A DNA stretch of 64,000 nt, taken from positions 202,836 through 266,835 of the forward strand of contig NZ_CABFWF030000013.1 of the NCBI RefSeq assembly GCF_902153245.2, written 5' to 3'. This document shows positions 10,679-19,822 of this stretch, one piece after another; positions within the stretch are counted from its first letter, which is position 1, and each line of letters opens with the position of its first letter. The position numbers were made by a program, and so were the translations under genes. The notes under the pieces were generated by a model that made no database searches, was not told the DNA's origin, and worked only from the letters and a program-made list of their open reading frames with translations. This stretch comes from Pseudorhizobium endolithicum (GTDB lineage Bacteria > Pseudomonadota > Alphaproteobacteria > Rhizobiales > Rhizobiaceae).

Positions 10679-11920
10679 ATGACGGGAGCTAACTTGAGCA
10701 AGACGCGCTTTCTGGACAGAACGACCCCGCCGCATATCGCGACGCTGGTGCTGGCCGCCGGCCTGGCCGCGATGTCCATGAACATCTTCCTGCCATCGCT
10801 CGCCTCGATGGCGGAGCATTTCGGCACGAGCTATGCGGTGATGCAGTTCGCCGTCTCCGGCTATCTGGCAGGAACCGCCGCCATACAGATCGCCATCGGC
10901 CCCTTGTCTGATCTCTTCGGCCGTCGGCCCGTGCTGATCGGCGGCATCGTCCTTCTGCTGCTCGGCACGCTGATCTGCACCTTCGCCCCAAACGTGACGG
11001 TATTCATGTTGGGTCGGCTGATGCAGACGGGCGTGGTCGCCGGAATCGTCCTGTCGCGTGCGATCGTCCGCGACATGGTGCCGCTGGACGAAGCGGCTTC
11101 CATGATCGGCTACGTCACCATGGGGATGTCCCTGGTGCCGATGGTCGCACCGACCCTGGGCGGCGTGCTCGATGACCTCTACGGCTGGCAGGCGAGCTTC
11201 ATGGCGATGTTCATCGCGGGCCTTGCCGTCCTGCTTCTCGTCTGGCGCGACCTTGGCGAGACCAACACGGCGCAATCGGCAAACGTCGCGGAACAGTTCC
11301 GCAGCTGGCCGCAGCTGCTGCGCTCCCGCCGATTCTGGGGCTATACGCTGACCGCCACGTTCTCCTCGGGCGTCTTCTTCAGCTTCCTCGGCGGCGCGCC
11401 CTTCGTCGGCAGTGTCATCTTCCGCCTGTCGCCCTCCGCACTCGGGCTCTACTTTTTCACGATGGCGGCGGGCTACATGCTCGGGAACTATTTCTCCGGC
11501 CGTTATGCCCGCCGCTTCGGAATAGGTCCGATGATGCTCTCGGGAAACATTGTCAACGTGATCGGCATCGGCATGGCCTTCGTGCTGGTGGCGTTGGGCG
11601 CCGGTCATCCGTTCGCCTTCTTCGGCCCCCTCTCCCTGATCGGCATCGGCAACGGGCTGACGCTTCCGAGCGCCAATGCCGGCATGGTCAGCGTGCGCCC
11701 CCATCTGGCGGGCTCCGCATCCGGACTGGGGGGGGCGATCACGCTCGGCGGCGGCGCGGCCCTTTCCGTCGTCGCCGGCTCGGTGCTCACGCCGGAAACC
11801 GGAACCGTTCCGCTGCTGGCCGTCATGGGGCTGACCGCCGTCGTCGCGCTCGCCGCCACGGAATATGTCCGCTGGATCGACCGCAGGGAAGGCGCATTGA
11901 CGGGCGACGACGGAAGATGA
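10679..11920 (+). CDS. Bcr/CflA-family MFS drug-efflux transporter
   Basis: A 413-residue, 12-helix major facilitator protein. It carries the drug:H+ antiporter features of the Bcr/CflA group: MSMNIFLPSLASMAEHFG in helix 1, GPLSDLFGRRPVLIGG in the helix 2-3 loop (motif A), and the helix 4 stretch GVVAGIVLSRAIVRDMV. It probably exports small drugs or metabolites in exchange for protons. The start at 10679 is a weak site; a TTG at 10694 behind GGGAG is an alternative. The stop codon overlaps the mobA start (ATGA). Confidence 0.88.
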   Translation: MTGANLSKTRFLDRTTPPHIATLVLAAGLAAMSMNIFLPSLASMAEHFGTSYAVMQFAVSGYLAGTAAIQIAIGPLSDLFGRRPVLIGGIVLLLLGTLICTFAPNVTVFMLGRLMQTGVVAGIVLSRAIVRDMVPLDEAASMIGYVTMGMSLVPMVAPTLGGVLDDLYGWQASFMAMFIAGLAVLLLVWRDLGETNTAQSANVAEQFRSWPQLLRSRRFWGYTLTATFSSGVFFSFLGGAPFVGSVIFRLSPSALGLYFFTMAAGYMLGNYFSGRYARRFGIGPMMLSGNIVNVIGIGMAFVLVALGAGHPFAFFGPLSLIGIGNGLTLPSANAGMVSVRPHLAGSASGLGGAITLGGGAALSVVAGSVLTPETGTVPLLAVMGLTAVVALAATEYVRWIDRREGALTGDDGR

Positions 11921-12540
11921 CACCCGCCGCGCCCCCCGCCCTGATCCTCGCCGGCGGCAGGTCGAGCCGGATGGGCAGGGACAAGCTTTTGCTCCCCTTC
12001 GGTGAGGACAGTTTTCTCGGTCATATCATGCGCCGGCTTGCGCCTCAGGTGTCGGGGATCGCGGTGAATGCTCCGCCGGGCCTCCCGCTGCCGACCGGCA
12101 TAGAGGCCATACCGGACACCCTGCCGGGCCAGCCGGGTCCGCTTGCAGGCGTCCTTGCGGGCCTGCGCGATCTCGCCGGGAAAGCAGGCGAGCAAACACA
12201 TCTCCTGACAGTCCCCTCCGATGCGCCTTTCTTCCCGGATGATCTTTGCGGGCGGTTGCAAGCCGCGCTCGTCGACGGCAAGACCGTCGCGGTCGCCGCT
12301 TCGGCGGGGCGGATGCACCCGGTCTTCGCGCTATGGCCCCTGGCGGTGGCGGACGATCTGGAAGCCTGGCTCGGCAATCCGTCCCATCGGCGCGTCTCGG
12401 ATTTCCTCGCGCGTCACCGCGTGGAGACGGTCACGTGGGACATGCTCCAGACCCCGATCGGCCCGCTCGATCCCTTCATGAACGTGAACGCGCCGGCGGA
12501 CCTGCAGGAAGCGCTTCGTTTTCTGGAGGTAGCGAGATGA
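11917..12540 (+). CDS. mobA: Molybdenum cofactor guanylyltransferase MobA
   Basis: A 207-residue cytoplasmic nucleotidyltransferase that joins GMP from GTP to molybdopterin-Mo, giving the bis-MGD precursor used by DMSO-reductase-family enzymes. The nucleotide-binding loop LAGGRSSRMGRDKLLL is diagnostic. LTVPSDAPFFPDD is the conserved metal-binding Asp region, and a C-terminal NVNAPADL block matches the family. Start and stop overlap both neighbours by 4 bp, indicating translational coupling with mobB. Confidence 0.95.
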   Translation: MTPAAPPALILAGGRSSRMGRDKLLLPFGEDSFLGHIMRRLAPQVSGIAVNAPPGLPLPTGIEAIPDTLPGQPGPLAGVLAGLRDLAGKAGEQTHLLTVPSDAPFFPDDLCGRLQAALVDGKTVAVAASAGRMHPVFALWPLAVADDLEAWLGNPSHRRVSDFLARHRVETVTWDMLQTPIGPLDPFMNVNAPADLQEALRFLEVAR

Positions 12541-13055
12541 CACGCCCGCGCGTCTTCGGCATCGCCGGCTGGAAGAATTCCGGCAAGACCGGACTGGCCG
12601 TCCGCCTGGTGGAGGAATTCACCCGCCGCGGCTACCGCATCTCAACGATCAAGCACGCTCACCACGATTTCGACATCGATCGGGTGGGTGCCGACAGCTA
12701 CCGCCATCGCCAGGCGGGAGCGCATGAAGTGGCGCTGGTATCGGGCACCCGTTTTGCCGTCATGCACGAGTTGCGGGGCGCTCCGGAGCCGTCCTTCGAG
12801 GACATCCTGGCGCGCCTGTCGCCCTGTGACCTCGTCCTGGTCGAAGGCTACAAGCGCGAGCCGGTCCCGAAGATCGAGGCCCGGCGGCGAGAGGCCGCCA
12901 AGCGCGAGCCCCTGGCGCCCTCCGATCCGCATATCGTGGCAATAGCGGCGGATCACCCGGTGGCGGATGGTTCCCTGCCCGTCTTCGATCTCGACGACAC
13001 GGAGGCGATAGCCGATTTCATCGCCGCCGCCGCAGGACTGCCGCCCAGGCCATAA
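12537..13055 (+). CDS. mobB: Molybdopterin-guanine dinucleotide biosynthesis protein MobB
   Basis: A 172-residue P-loop GTPase that assists MobA. The Walker A loop is GWKNSGKTGLAVRL, followed by ISTIKHAHHDFDIDRVG and the Walker B-like LVLVEGYKREPVPKIE, all characteristic of MobB. The start is the ATG of the ATGA overlap with mobA. The gene converges with the DAHP synthase gene, separated by a small hairpin. moaA, an early step of the same pathway, lies separately at 27.4 kb. Confidence 0.93.
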   Translation: MTRPRVFGIAGWKNSGKTGLAVRLVEEFTRRGYRISTIKHAHHDFDIDRVGADSYRHRQAGAHEVALVSGTRFAVMHELRGAPEPSFEDILARLSPCDLVLVEGYKREPVPKIEARRREAAKREPLAPSDPHIVAIAADHPVADGSLPVFDLDDTEAIADFIAAAAGLPPRP

Positions 13056-13084
13056 CGCGGTCCGCAGGTCTATGAAAATACGAA

Positions 13085-13105
13085 GGGCCGGCGTGATGCC
13101 GGCCC
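13085..13105. terminator. Small GC hairpin between mobB and DAHP synthase
   Basis: GGGCCGGC-GTGAT-GCCGGCCC is a perfect 8-bp stem in the 72-bp gap between two converging genes. There is no T-run on either side, so factor-independent termination is uncertain. Confidence 0.5.
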
Positions 13106-13127
13106 CTCCCGATCATGAAGTCAAGGC

Positions 13128-14501
13128 TCAGCCGTTGACGACCATCCGCTTCTCGTCGCGGCCCGTCTTCATGCGCTCCGCCAGCAGGAAGGCGAGTTCC
13201 AGCGCCTGGTCGGCGTTGAGCCGTGGGTCGCAATGGGTGTGGTAGCGGTCCTGAAGATCGCTTGCCGTCACCGCACGGGCGCCACCGGTGCATTCGGTGA
13301 CGTCCTTGCCGGTCATCTCGATATGGATACCGCCCGGATGCGTGCCTTCCGCCCGGTGGATCTGGAAGAAGCTCTCCACCTCGGAAAGAACCCGGTCGAA
13401 CGGGCGGGTCTTGTAGTTGTTGAGCGTGATTGTGTTGCCATGCATCGGGTCGCAGGACCAGACGACCTTCCGGCCTTCGCGCTCGACGGCGCGGATCAGC
13501 TTCGGCAGGTGGTCGGCGACCTTGTCGTGGCCGAAGCGGCAGATCAGCGTCAGGCGCCCTGCCTCGTTTGCTGGATTGAGCGCGTCGATCAGTTCCAGCA
13601 GGTTGTCGGGCTGCAGCGACGGGCCGCATTTCAGGCCGATCGGGTTCTTGATGCCGCGGCAGTATTCCACATGCGCGTGGTCTGCCTGGCGCGTACGGTC
13701 CCCGATCCAGATCATGTGACCGGAGGTCGCGTACCAGTCGCCGGAGGTGGAATCGACGCGCGTCAGAGCCTCCTCGTATCCGAGGAGCAGAGCCTCGTGG
13801 CTCGTGAAGAAGTCGGTCTCCCGGAGGCTCGGATTGTTGTCGGCGCTGATCCCGATCGCCTTCATGAAGTCCATGGTTTCGCTGATGCGGTCAGCGAGCT
13901 TCTTGTAGCGTTCGCCCTGGGGGCTATCCTTGACGAAGCCGAGCATCCACTGGTGGACGTTCTCCAGATTGGCATAGCCGCCCATGGCGAAGGCGCGCAG
14001 GAGGTTCAGCGTTGCCGCAGACTGGCGGTATGCCATCATCTGCCGCTCCGGATTGGGAATGCGGGCCTCTTCCGTGAACTCTATGCCGTTGATGATGTCG
14101 CCGCGGTAGCTCGGCAGTTCGATGTCGCCCTGCTTCTCGATATTGGAGGAACGCGGCTTGGCGAACTGGCCCGCGATCCGGCCGACCTTGACCACCGGCT
14201 GCTGCGCTCCGAAGGTCAGCACGACGGCCATCTGCAGGAAGGCGCGGAAGAAGTCGCGGATCGTGTCGGCGCCATGCTCCATGAAGCTTTCCGCGCAATC
14301 GCCGCCCTGCAGCAGGAAGCCGTTGCCCTCTGCGACATTGGCGAGATGCTTCTTCAGTCGGCGTGCCTCGCCCGCGAAGACGAGCGGCGGGAAGGTGGCG
14401 AGCTGGGCTTCCGTGGCCGCGAGCGCCGCCGCATCCGGATATTCCGGAACCTGCTGGATCGGTTTCTGCCGCCACGTGCTCGGGGTCCAGTTCTGTGCCA
14501 T
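13128..14501 (-). CDS. Class II 3-deoxy-7-phosphoheptulonate (DAHP) synthase
   Basis: A 457-residue class II (plant/AroA-II type) DAHP synthase. It condenses phosphoenolpyruvate and erythrose 4-phosphate, the first step of the shikimate pathway. Visible signatures are the metal-binding Cys in [11 protein letters not shown], the [14 protein letters not shown] block, [16 protein letters not shown], and CDPMHGNTI. The ATG at 14501 (MAQNWTPS) follows AGGTGAG, so it was preferred to a GTG three codons upstream. Full length for the family. A 284-bp gap precedes the divergent vWA gene. Confidence 0.95.
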   Translation of the reverse strand: MAQNWTPSTWRQKPIQQVPEYPDAAALAATEAQLATFPPLVFAGEARRLKKHLANVAEGNGFLLQGGDCAESFMEHGADTIRDFFRAFLQMAVVLTFGAQQPVVKVGRIAGQFAKPRSSNIEKQGDIELPSYRGDIINGIEFTEEARIPNPERQMMAYRQSAATLNLLRAFAMGGYANLENVHQWMLGFVKDSPQGERYKKLADRISETMDFMKAIGISADNNPSLRETDFFTSHEALLLGYEEALTRVDSTSGDWYATSGHMIWIGDRTRQADHAHVEYCRGIKNPIGLKCGPSLQPDNLLELIDALNPANEAGRLTLICRFGHDKVADHLPKLIRAVEREGRKVVWSCDPMHGNTITLNNYKTRPFDRVLSEVESFFQIHRAEGTHPGGIHIEMTGKDVTECTGGARAVTASDLQDRYHTHCDPRLNADQALELAFLLAERMKTGRDEKRMVVNG

Positions 14502-14785
14502 GTCGCTCACCTGTCGCTGTCCGGACGCCTCGCCCGGCCGTGTCTCGAATTTGGGGCGGCTTATAAACCGTCCGATCCGACTTGCCTAGCATTTTAGCGC
14601 GGCCTGTCGTGCCGCTCCGCCTGACATAGGGAACGGCGGCGAGGATCCGTTAATCATCTTCGTTTCCCTTTTGCTGAGATAGTCCCGGCTATCTTCTCGG
14701 CATTCCGGCCGCATGACGCATGGCCGCGCCCACCGCCGCATGATGCTGATCGGTGATTTTGCATCATGTTTGAAGGAGGCAGCGC

Positions 14786-16144
14786 GTGCTCGCTTTGACG
14801 AAGCGTCTGTTGGCGGACCGTACCGGCAATTTTGGTGTCATGACCGCGCTTCTGGCGGTTCCGCTCACCGGCGCCGCCGGCCTGGCGATCGATATAAGCC
14901 ACGCACTGTCACTGCGCACGCAACTCTATGCTGCCGCCGACGCCGCCGCCGTCGGCGCGATATCGGAGCAATCCCCGGCGGTGGCCGAGGCCATGGCCAT
15001 GCAGGGCGACGGCACGATCACGGTGGGATCGAGCGATGCCCGGAACATCTTCGTCAGCCAGATGCATGGCGAAGCGAGCGAACTCCCGCTCAATCTGGAG
15101 ATCGTGGTCACCAAGACAGGCGCGGTCATCGAGTCCCGTGTCGACTTCAGCGCGGTCATGCCGACGACCTTCATGAAGGTGCTGGGCAGGGAAAGCGTGA
15201 CCATCGGCGGCACGGCAACGGCGCGCTACCAGACGCCGGCTTTCATGGACTTCTACATGCTGCTCGACAACACGCCTTCCATGGGCGTCGCTGCGACCAA
15301 GGACGACATCGCCCGTATGATAGACGTTACGGCGAACGGCTACCGCGGGCCGAAGAATACCGGGGCCGACAAGAAGTGCGCCTTCGCCTGCCACATCGTC
15401 TCCGAAAGCGGAGTGGCAGATCCCTACAGCTACTACAATGTCGCCCTCGCGGAGAAGATTCCGATCCGGATCGATGTGGTCGCGGAAGCGACGAAGGCGC
15501 TGATGGAGACCGCCAAACGCACTCAAACCGTGGACAAGCAGTTCCAGATGGCCGCCTACACCTTCGGAGAAACGGCCAAGGACGCGCAGCTCTTCGAGGT
15601 GGCGCAGATCACCCCCAACTTCGATACGGTGGCCGAGGCCACGGAGAAGATCAAGCTGATGAGCATCCCCTACCAGAACTACAACAAGGATCAGCAGACC
15701 AGCTTTGACGACGCTCTGGAGAGGATCGGGGACAAGATCACAGGTCTGGCCGGAACCGGAAACAGCGCCGCCGACCGCCAGAAGATCGTATTCATGGTTT
15801 CGGATGGGGTTGGCGATCACTATAAGCCCACTGGATGCACAAGCCCTAAGGGTATCGTTGACAACACCCCCGGGCGCTGCATCGAGCCGATCGACACCAA
15901 GCACTGCGACGACCTCAAGAAGCGAAACATCAAGATCGCGATCCTCTACACCACCTATCTTCCGCTGGAGGAGAACGATTTCTGGAGGAGGTGGGTGAAG
16001 CCGTTCGGCGACAAGATCGGCTCGAAGATGCAGGAATGCGCCAGCCCCGGCTACTATTTCGAGGTGTCCCTCGAACAAGGGATCGAGGACGCTATGAAGG
16101 CGCTCTTCCACAAGATCGTCAGCACGCCCCGCATCACCAGCTGA
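14786..16144 (+). CDS. TadE/TadG-like membrane protein with von Willebrand A domain
   Basis: A 452-residue protein. The N-terminus RTGNFGVMTALLAVPLTGAA followed by ALSLRTQLYAAADAAAVGA is the typical Flp-pilus TadE/TadG leader helix and alignment segment. Residues from about 155 form a vWA-like domain (YMLLDNTPSMG as the degenerate MIDAS motif, VFMVSDGVGDHY further on). Proteins of this kind are exported and surface- or pilus-associated. The start is a GTG behind a strong AGGAGG. No other tad genes are nearby, so it is an orphan. Confidence 0.8.
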   Translation: MLALTKRLLADRTGNFGVMTALLAVPLTGAAGLAIDISHALSLRTQLYAAADAAAVGAISEQSPAVAEAMAMQGDGTITVGSSDARNIFVSQMHGEASELPLNLEIVVTKTGAVIESRVDFSAVMPTTFMKVLGRESVTIGGTATARYQTPAFMDFYMLLDNTPSMGVAATKDDIARMIDVTANGYRGPKNTGADKKCAFACHIVSESGVADPYSYYNVALAEKIPIRIDVVAEATKALMETAKRTQTVDKQFQMAAYTFGETAKDAQLFEVAQITPNFDTVAEATEKIKLMSIPYQNYNKDQQTSFDDALERIGDKITGLAGTGNSAADRQKIVFMVSDGVGDHYKPTGCTSPKGIVDNTPGRCIEPIDTKHCDDLKKRNIKIAILYTTYLPLEENDFWRRWVKPFGDKIGSKMQECASPGYYFEVSLEQGIEDAMKALFHKIVSTPRITS

Positions 16145-16153
16145 GGCGGAACG

Positions 16154-17542
16154 TCAGACGCGTTCCCCGTTGCGGACCCGGTAGCTCGGCGCGTACATCG
16201 TGACGAGTTCTTCCGCGGCGGTCGGGTGAACCGCCATCGTCCGGTCGAAGTCCTCCTTCGTGCAACCCGCCTTGAGCGAAATCCCGAGAAGCTGCGCCAT
16301 CTCGCCCGCATCGTGCCCCAGCACGTGGGCGCCGACCACCTTGCGGCTTGCGGCGTCGACGATCAGCTTCATGATCATCTTCTCCGCACGGCCCGAAAGG
16401 GTGGCCTTCATGGGGCGGAATTCGGCCCGGTAGACCTCGACTTCCGGATAGCGCCTGCACGCTGCCTCTTCCGAGAGCCCGGCGGTGCCGATCTCCGGCT
16501 GCGAAAATACCGCGGTCGCGATCAGGTCGTGGTCCGGCTTCGTGGGATTGTTCCTGAACTCGGTCTCGATGAAGCACATGGCCTCATGGATCGCCACCGG
16601 CGTCAGTTGTACCCGGTCGGTGACGTCGCCAAGCGCGAAGATGTGCGGAACGTTGGTGCGCGAATAGTCGTCGACGACGATCGCCCCGCGCTCGTCTGTC
16701 GCGACGCCGGCGGCCTCCACCCCCAGGCCGGCGGTGTTCGGATCGCGTCCCAGGGCCAGCATCACCGCCTCCACGGCAAGGGTCCTACCCTCCAGCGTGC
16801 GTGCGACAAGCCCGCCTGACGGCGATTTTTGGACCTCCTCGATGATGTCGGTGCAGATGATCCTGATGCCCTTCTGCTCCATCGCCTTGTGGAGGCCCCG
16901 GCGCATGTCCTCGTCGAAGCGCGAGAGGATCTCCTTGCCCCGATAGATGAGGGTGGTTTCGACCCCGAGCCCATGGAAGATGTTGGCGAACTCCACGGCG
17001 ATGTAGCCGCCGCCGGCGATGAGGATGGAGCGCGGCAGTTCCGGAAGGTCGAAGGCCTCGTTGGAGGTGATGCAGAGTTCATGGCCGGGCAAGGCCGCGT
17101 GCGGGTTCGCCGTTCCTCCCGTCGCGATGACGATCCGTTCGGCCGTGACCGTTCTGCCCGTCTTGACCAGCCGGATCGTATGGGCGTCGATGAGTTCCGC
17201 CCGTGTCTCGAGTATTTCTGCGCCGGCATTTTCCAGGCCGCGGCGGTAAAGTCCCTCGAGGCGGGCTATCTCGGCATCCTTGGCGGAGACGAGCTTCTTC
17301 CAGTCGAAGCTCGTCTCGCCCACGCTCCATCCGAAACCGGCCGAATCCTCGAAGTGCTCCGGAAATTGGGAAGCGTAGACGAACAGCTTCTTCGGCACGC
17401 AGCCGCGGATCACGCAGGTGCCGCCGAAACGATATTCCTCTGCAATGGCGACCCGCTTGCCCAGCGAAGCTGCCAGTCTCCCTGCCCTCACCCCTCCGGA
17501 GCCTCCACCGATCACGAAGAGGTCGTAGTCGAACGCGGTCAT
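16154..17542 (-). CDS. gor: Glutathione-disulfide reductase
   Basis: A 462-residue FAD-dependent pyridine nucleotide-disulfide oxidoreductase. The FAD loop is DLFVIGGGSGGVRAGR. The redox-active disulfide motif GGTCVIRGCVPKKL is the glutathione reductase form (CVIRGC). The NADPH-binding loop is SILIAGGGYIAVEFA, and the C-terminal HPTAAEE carries the active-site His. It reduces oxidised glutathione with NADPH. The start at 17542 follows AAGGAG. It is 106 bp downstream of the DUF2059 gene, with that gene's terminator between. Confidence 0.93.
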   Translation of the reverse strand: MTAFDYDLFVIGGGSGGVRAGRLAASLGKRVAIAEEYRFGGTCVIRGCVPKKLFVYASQFPEHFEDSAGFGWSVGETSFDWKKLVSAKDAEIARLEGLYRRGLENAGAEILETRAELIDAHTIRLVKTGRTVTAERIVIATGGTANPHAALPGHELCITSNEAFDLPELPRSILIAGGGYIAVEFANIFHGLGVETTLIYRGKEILSRFDEDMRRGLHKAMEQKGIRIICTDIIEEVQKSPSGGLVARTLEGRTLAVEAVMLALGRDPNTAGLGVEAAGVATDERGAIVVDDYSRTNVPHIFALGDVTDRVQLTPVAIHEAMCFIETEFRNNPTKPDHDLIATAVFSQPEIGTAGLSEEAACRRYPEVEVYRAEFRPMKATLSGRAEKMIMKLIVDAASRKVVGAHVLGHDAGEMAQLLGISLKAGCTKEDFDRTMAVHPTAAEELVTMYAPSYRVRNGERV

Positions 17543-17594
17543 GCTGAGCTCCTTCATCGGCAATGGCAGTGGGTTCCATATAGGCGGCCCGCCC

Positions 17595-17624
17595 GAAAAA
17601 GAGAAAGCCCGGATCGCTCCGGGC
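17595..17624 (-). terminator. Terminator after the DUF2059 gene
   Basis: GCCCGGA-GCGA-TCCGGGC on the minus strand is a perfect 7-bp stem followed by TTTCTCTTTTTC. It ends the rpiA-DUF2059 transcript before gor. Confidence 0.8.
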
Positions 17625-17648
17625 CTCATTCTCTCGCTGGCTTGGGCC

Positions 17649-18212
17649 TTACTGTTGCGGCTGCGCTTCCGCCGGCTGCTCGACTTCCGGTGCCGGAGCC
17701 TCCACGGGTGCGGCGTCGATGGTGCCGCGCAGCTTTTCGCTGCTCTGGTTGGTGAGGTCTCGGGAAATCCCATTGGCCCAGATCTCGGCGGCCCTGCCCA
17801 GCTCGCGTGCTACCAGCGGGCCGTTCGACAGGAGCTTCTTGCCCGCTTCCGTCGCGTAGAAGGCGGAAATCGCCTTCAGCTCTTCCATCGTGAAGGCCTT
17901 TGCATAGATCGTGGCGGCTTCACGCTCGAGGTCTGCACGACGCGGTGCAAGAGCCAGCGCCTGCTCGTCGACGACCGCGGATATCTGCTCCTGGAAGTTC
18001 GGAGAGGCCTGGATGAACTGCGCCTTCAGCCGCTCTGCGAGGCCCGGAAGAATGTTGTCGTAGCGATTGGTGGCATTGATCGAGGCGATTGCCTCGCGGG
18101 CGGCGGCCAGATGTTCCTCGGAAATATCCTGCGCACGGACCGGCACTGCGATGCTGCCCGCAACCATCAGGGCAAGAGCTGTGGCGCGCCAGAAAACAGC
18201 GTGTTTAGTCAT
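17649..18212 (-). CDS. Exported DUF2059-family protein
   Basis: A 187-residue protein with a signal peptide (ATALALMVAGSIAVPVRAQ, cleavage after AQ expected), so periplasmic. The mature part is helical, with the DUF2059 core AKAFTMEELKAISAFYATE near residue 110, and ends in a Pro/Gln/Ala/Glu-rich tail. The function of the family is unknown. The ATG at 18212 has AGGAG upstream. An alternative ATG at 18236 overlaps the rpiA stop (ATGA). The tight link makes an rpiA-DUF2059 operon. Confidence 0.85.
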   Translation of the reverse strand: MTKHAVFWRATALALMVAGSIAVPVRAQDISEEHLAAAREAIASINATNRYDNILPGLAERLKAQFIQASPNFQEQISAVVDEQALALAPRRADLEREAATIYAKAFTMEELKAISAFYATEAGKKLLSNGPLVARELGRAAEIWANGISRDLTNQSSEKLRGTIDAAPVEAPAPEVEQPAEAQPQQ

Positions 18213-18232
18213 CAAAATAGTGCTCCTGTCTT

Positions 18233-18928
18233 TCATTGTGCCTTGAGCGTCCGCGCGCCGGTTTCGCCAGCAATGATCGCAAAGGACGCGAGATTGATGA
18301 ACAGCCCGTGCTCAACGACGCCGGGGATGGAATTGAGTTGGATGGCGAGAGCCTCTGCATCAGGAATACGGCCAAAAGATGCGTCGAGAATATGGTGACC
18401 GCCGTCGGTCGTGAAGCTGTCCTCTCCGGATTTGCGGAGCTGGATATCACCGGTAAGGCCGAGGCGCCCGGCAAGCTTCTCGATGGCGATGCGGGTGGCC
18501 ACGAGGCCGAAGGAATTGACTTCGATCGGCAAGGCGAAGGCGCCCAGCATCTCCACTACCTTGGACTCGTCGGCAATGACGATCATGCGTGAGGAAGCGG
18601 CCGCCACGATCTTCTCGCGCAGGAGGGCGCCGCCGCCGCCCTTGATCAGGCGCAGTTCGCCATCGACCTCGTCCGCTCCGTCGATCGTAAGGTCCAGTTC
18701 CGGCAGCTCGTCCAGCGACTTCAGCGGAACTCCGAGTTCGAGGCAGAGCCTCGCCGTTCGCTCGGAGGTCGGGACACCCTGGACCTGCAGTCCGTCCGCA
18801 ACCTTCTCGGCCAGCAGCCTGACGAATTCTTCGGCCGTCGATCCGGTGCCGATGCCAAGCCGCATGCCGTCTTCGATGTGCGCCAACGCCGCTTCCGCAG
18901 CCTTGATCTTCATTTGCCGGGCGTCCAT
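18233..18928 (-). CDS. rpiA: Ribose-5-phosphate isomerase A
   Basis: A 231-residue enzyme, usual length, that interconverts ribose 5-phosphate and ribulose 5-phosphate in the pentose phosphate pathway. The phosphate-binding [13 protein letters not shown], the active-site [10 protein letters not shown] and the [13 protein letters not shown] block with catalytic Glu are all intact. The start [12 protein letters not shown] was chosen because upstream sequence is not protein-like. It is divergent from gph (146-bp gap), so sugar-phosphate genes flank one promoter region. Confidence 0.95.
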   Translation of the reverse strand: MDARQMKIKAAEAALAHIEDGMRLGIGTGSTAEEFVRLLAEKVADGLQVQGVPTSERTARLCLELGVPLKSLDELPELDLTIDGADEVDGELRLIKGGGGALLREKIVAAASSRMIVIADESKVVEMLGAFALPIEVNSFGLVATRIAIEKLAGRLGLTGDIQLRKSGEDSFTTDGGHHILDASFGRIPDAEALAIQLNSIPGVVEHGLFINLASFAIIAGETGARTLKAQ

Positions 18929-19073
18929 GCGCCAGAAGCTCCCCGTTGTTTCGCCGTTGCTGTTTACACGCCCGCCCCCGCAAGGAAAAGTCCCTTCACG
19001 CCGCTTGGTGTTTGCTTTCGCCGGTGCAGTCACCTATGCGGGATCGGCAGGACAATCGGGCACGGAGGCATGC

Positions 19074-19775
19074 ATGACTGCTCCATTGGTGATTTTCGAC
19101 CTCGACGGCACCCTTGTGGACACGGCGCCCGATCTCATCGCCAGCCTGAACCACACGATCGCCGCCGCCGGCCTCGCCCCGGTCACCTATGCCGATCTTA
19201 CCCATCTCGTCGGCCAGGGCACGCGGGTGATGATCCGGCGGGCGTTCGAGCTGCGCGGCAGGCATATCGGCGATGACGCGATCGAACCGCTCCTCGACCG
19301 TTTCCTGGAGCACTACAAGCGGGAGATGCCGGGCTCGAGCCGTCCCTATCCGGGGTTGACGGAGGCGTTGGACCGGCTTTCGGAGGCCGGGGCGAACCTG
19401 GCCGTCTGCACGAACAAGCTTGAGGAGCTTGCCGTACCGCTGATGGAAAAACTCGGGCTGCTGGACCGCTTCATCACCGTGACCGGTGGCGACACCTTCC
19501 CCGTCCGCAAGCCGGATGCCCGCCACATCCTCGGCACGATCGAACGGGCCGGCAGACGCGCCGACCAGGCGGTCATGATCGGCGACAGCATCAATGACAT
19601 TCTCGCGGCGCGCAATGCCGGCATCCCGTCGATCGCCGTGACCTTTGGCTATTCGGACGTGCCGGTAGCCGAGCTGCAACCGGACCACGTCATCGACCAC
19701 TTCTCCGAACTCACGACGTCCCTGGTCGACCGGTTGATCGGAGCCGGACAGGCGGCAACGGCCGCCCAGGCATGA
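19074..19775 (+). CDS. gph: Phosphoglycolate phosphatase (HAD family)
   Basis: A 233-residue HAD-superfamily hydrolase. Motif I is FDLDGTLVDTAPDL with the nucleophile Asp. Motif II is VCTNKLEELA. Motif III Lys is in RKPDARHI, and motif IV is MIGDSINDILAA. The cap-domain spacing fits Gph, which removes phosphate from 2-phosphoglycolate made by DNA-repair or Rubisco side reactions. Other HAD phosphatases are possible, but the C-terminal VTFGYSDVPV resembles Gph. The ATG at 19074 follows GGAGG. Confidence 0.88.
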   Translation: MTAPLVIFDLDGTLVDTAPDLIASLNHTIAAAGLAPVTYADLTHLVGQGTRVMIRRAFELRGRHIGDDAIEPLLDRFLEHYKREMPGSSRPYPGLTEALDRLSEAGANLAVCTNKLEELAVPLMEKLGLLDRFITVTGGDTFPVRKPDARHILGTIERAGRRADQAVMIGDSINDILAARNAGIPSIAVTFGYSDVPVAELQPDHVIDHFSELTTSLVDRLIGAGQAATAAQA

Positions 19776-19801
19776 AAAAGGCGGCCCGCAGCCGCCTTTT
19801 T
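19775..19801. terminator. Bidirectional terminator between gph and L,D-transpeptidase
   Basis: AAAAAGGCGGC-CCGCA-GCCGCCTTTTT forms a perfect stem with an A-tract on one side and a T-tract on the other. It is well placed to terminate both converging genes. Confidence 0.9.
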
Positions 19802-19822
19802 CATCATCGGGTTAGAACCAAA

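Noticed and set aside
13233..14597. Plus-strand frame opposite DAHP synthase
   Set aside because: The DAHP synthase signatures are unambiguous on the minus strand; the plus frame resembles no protein.
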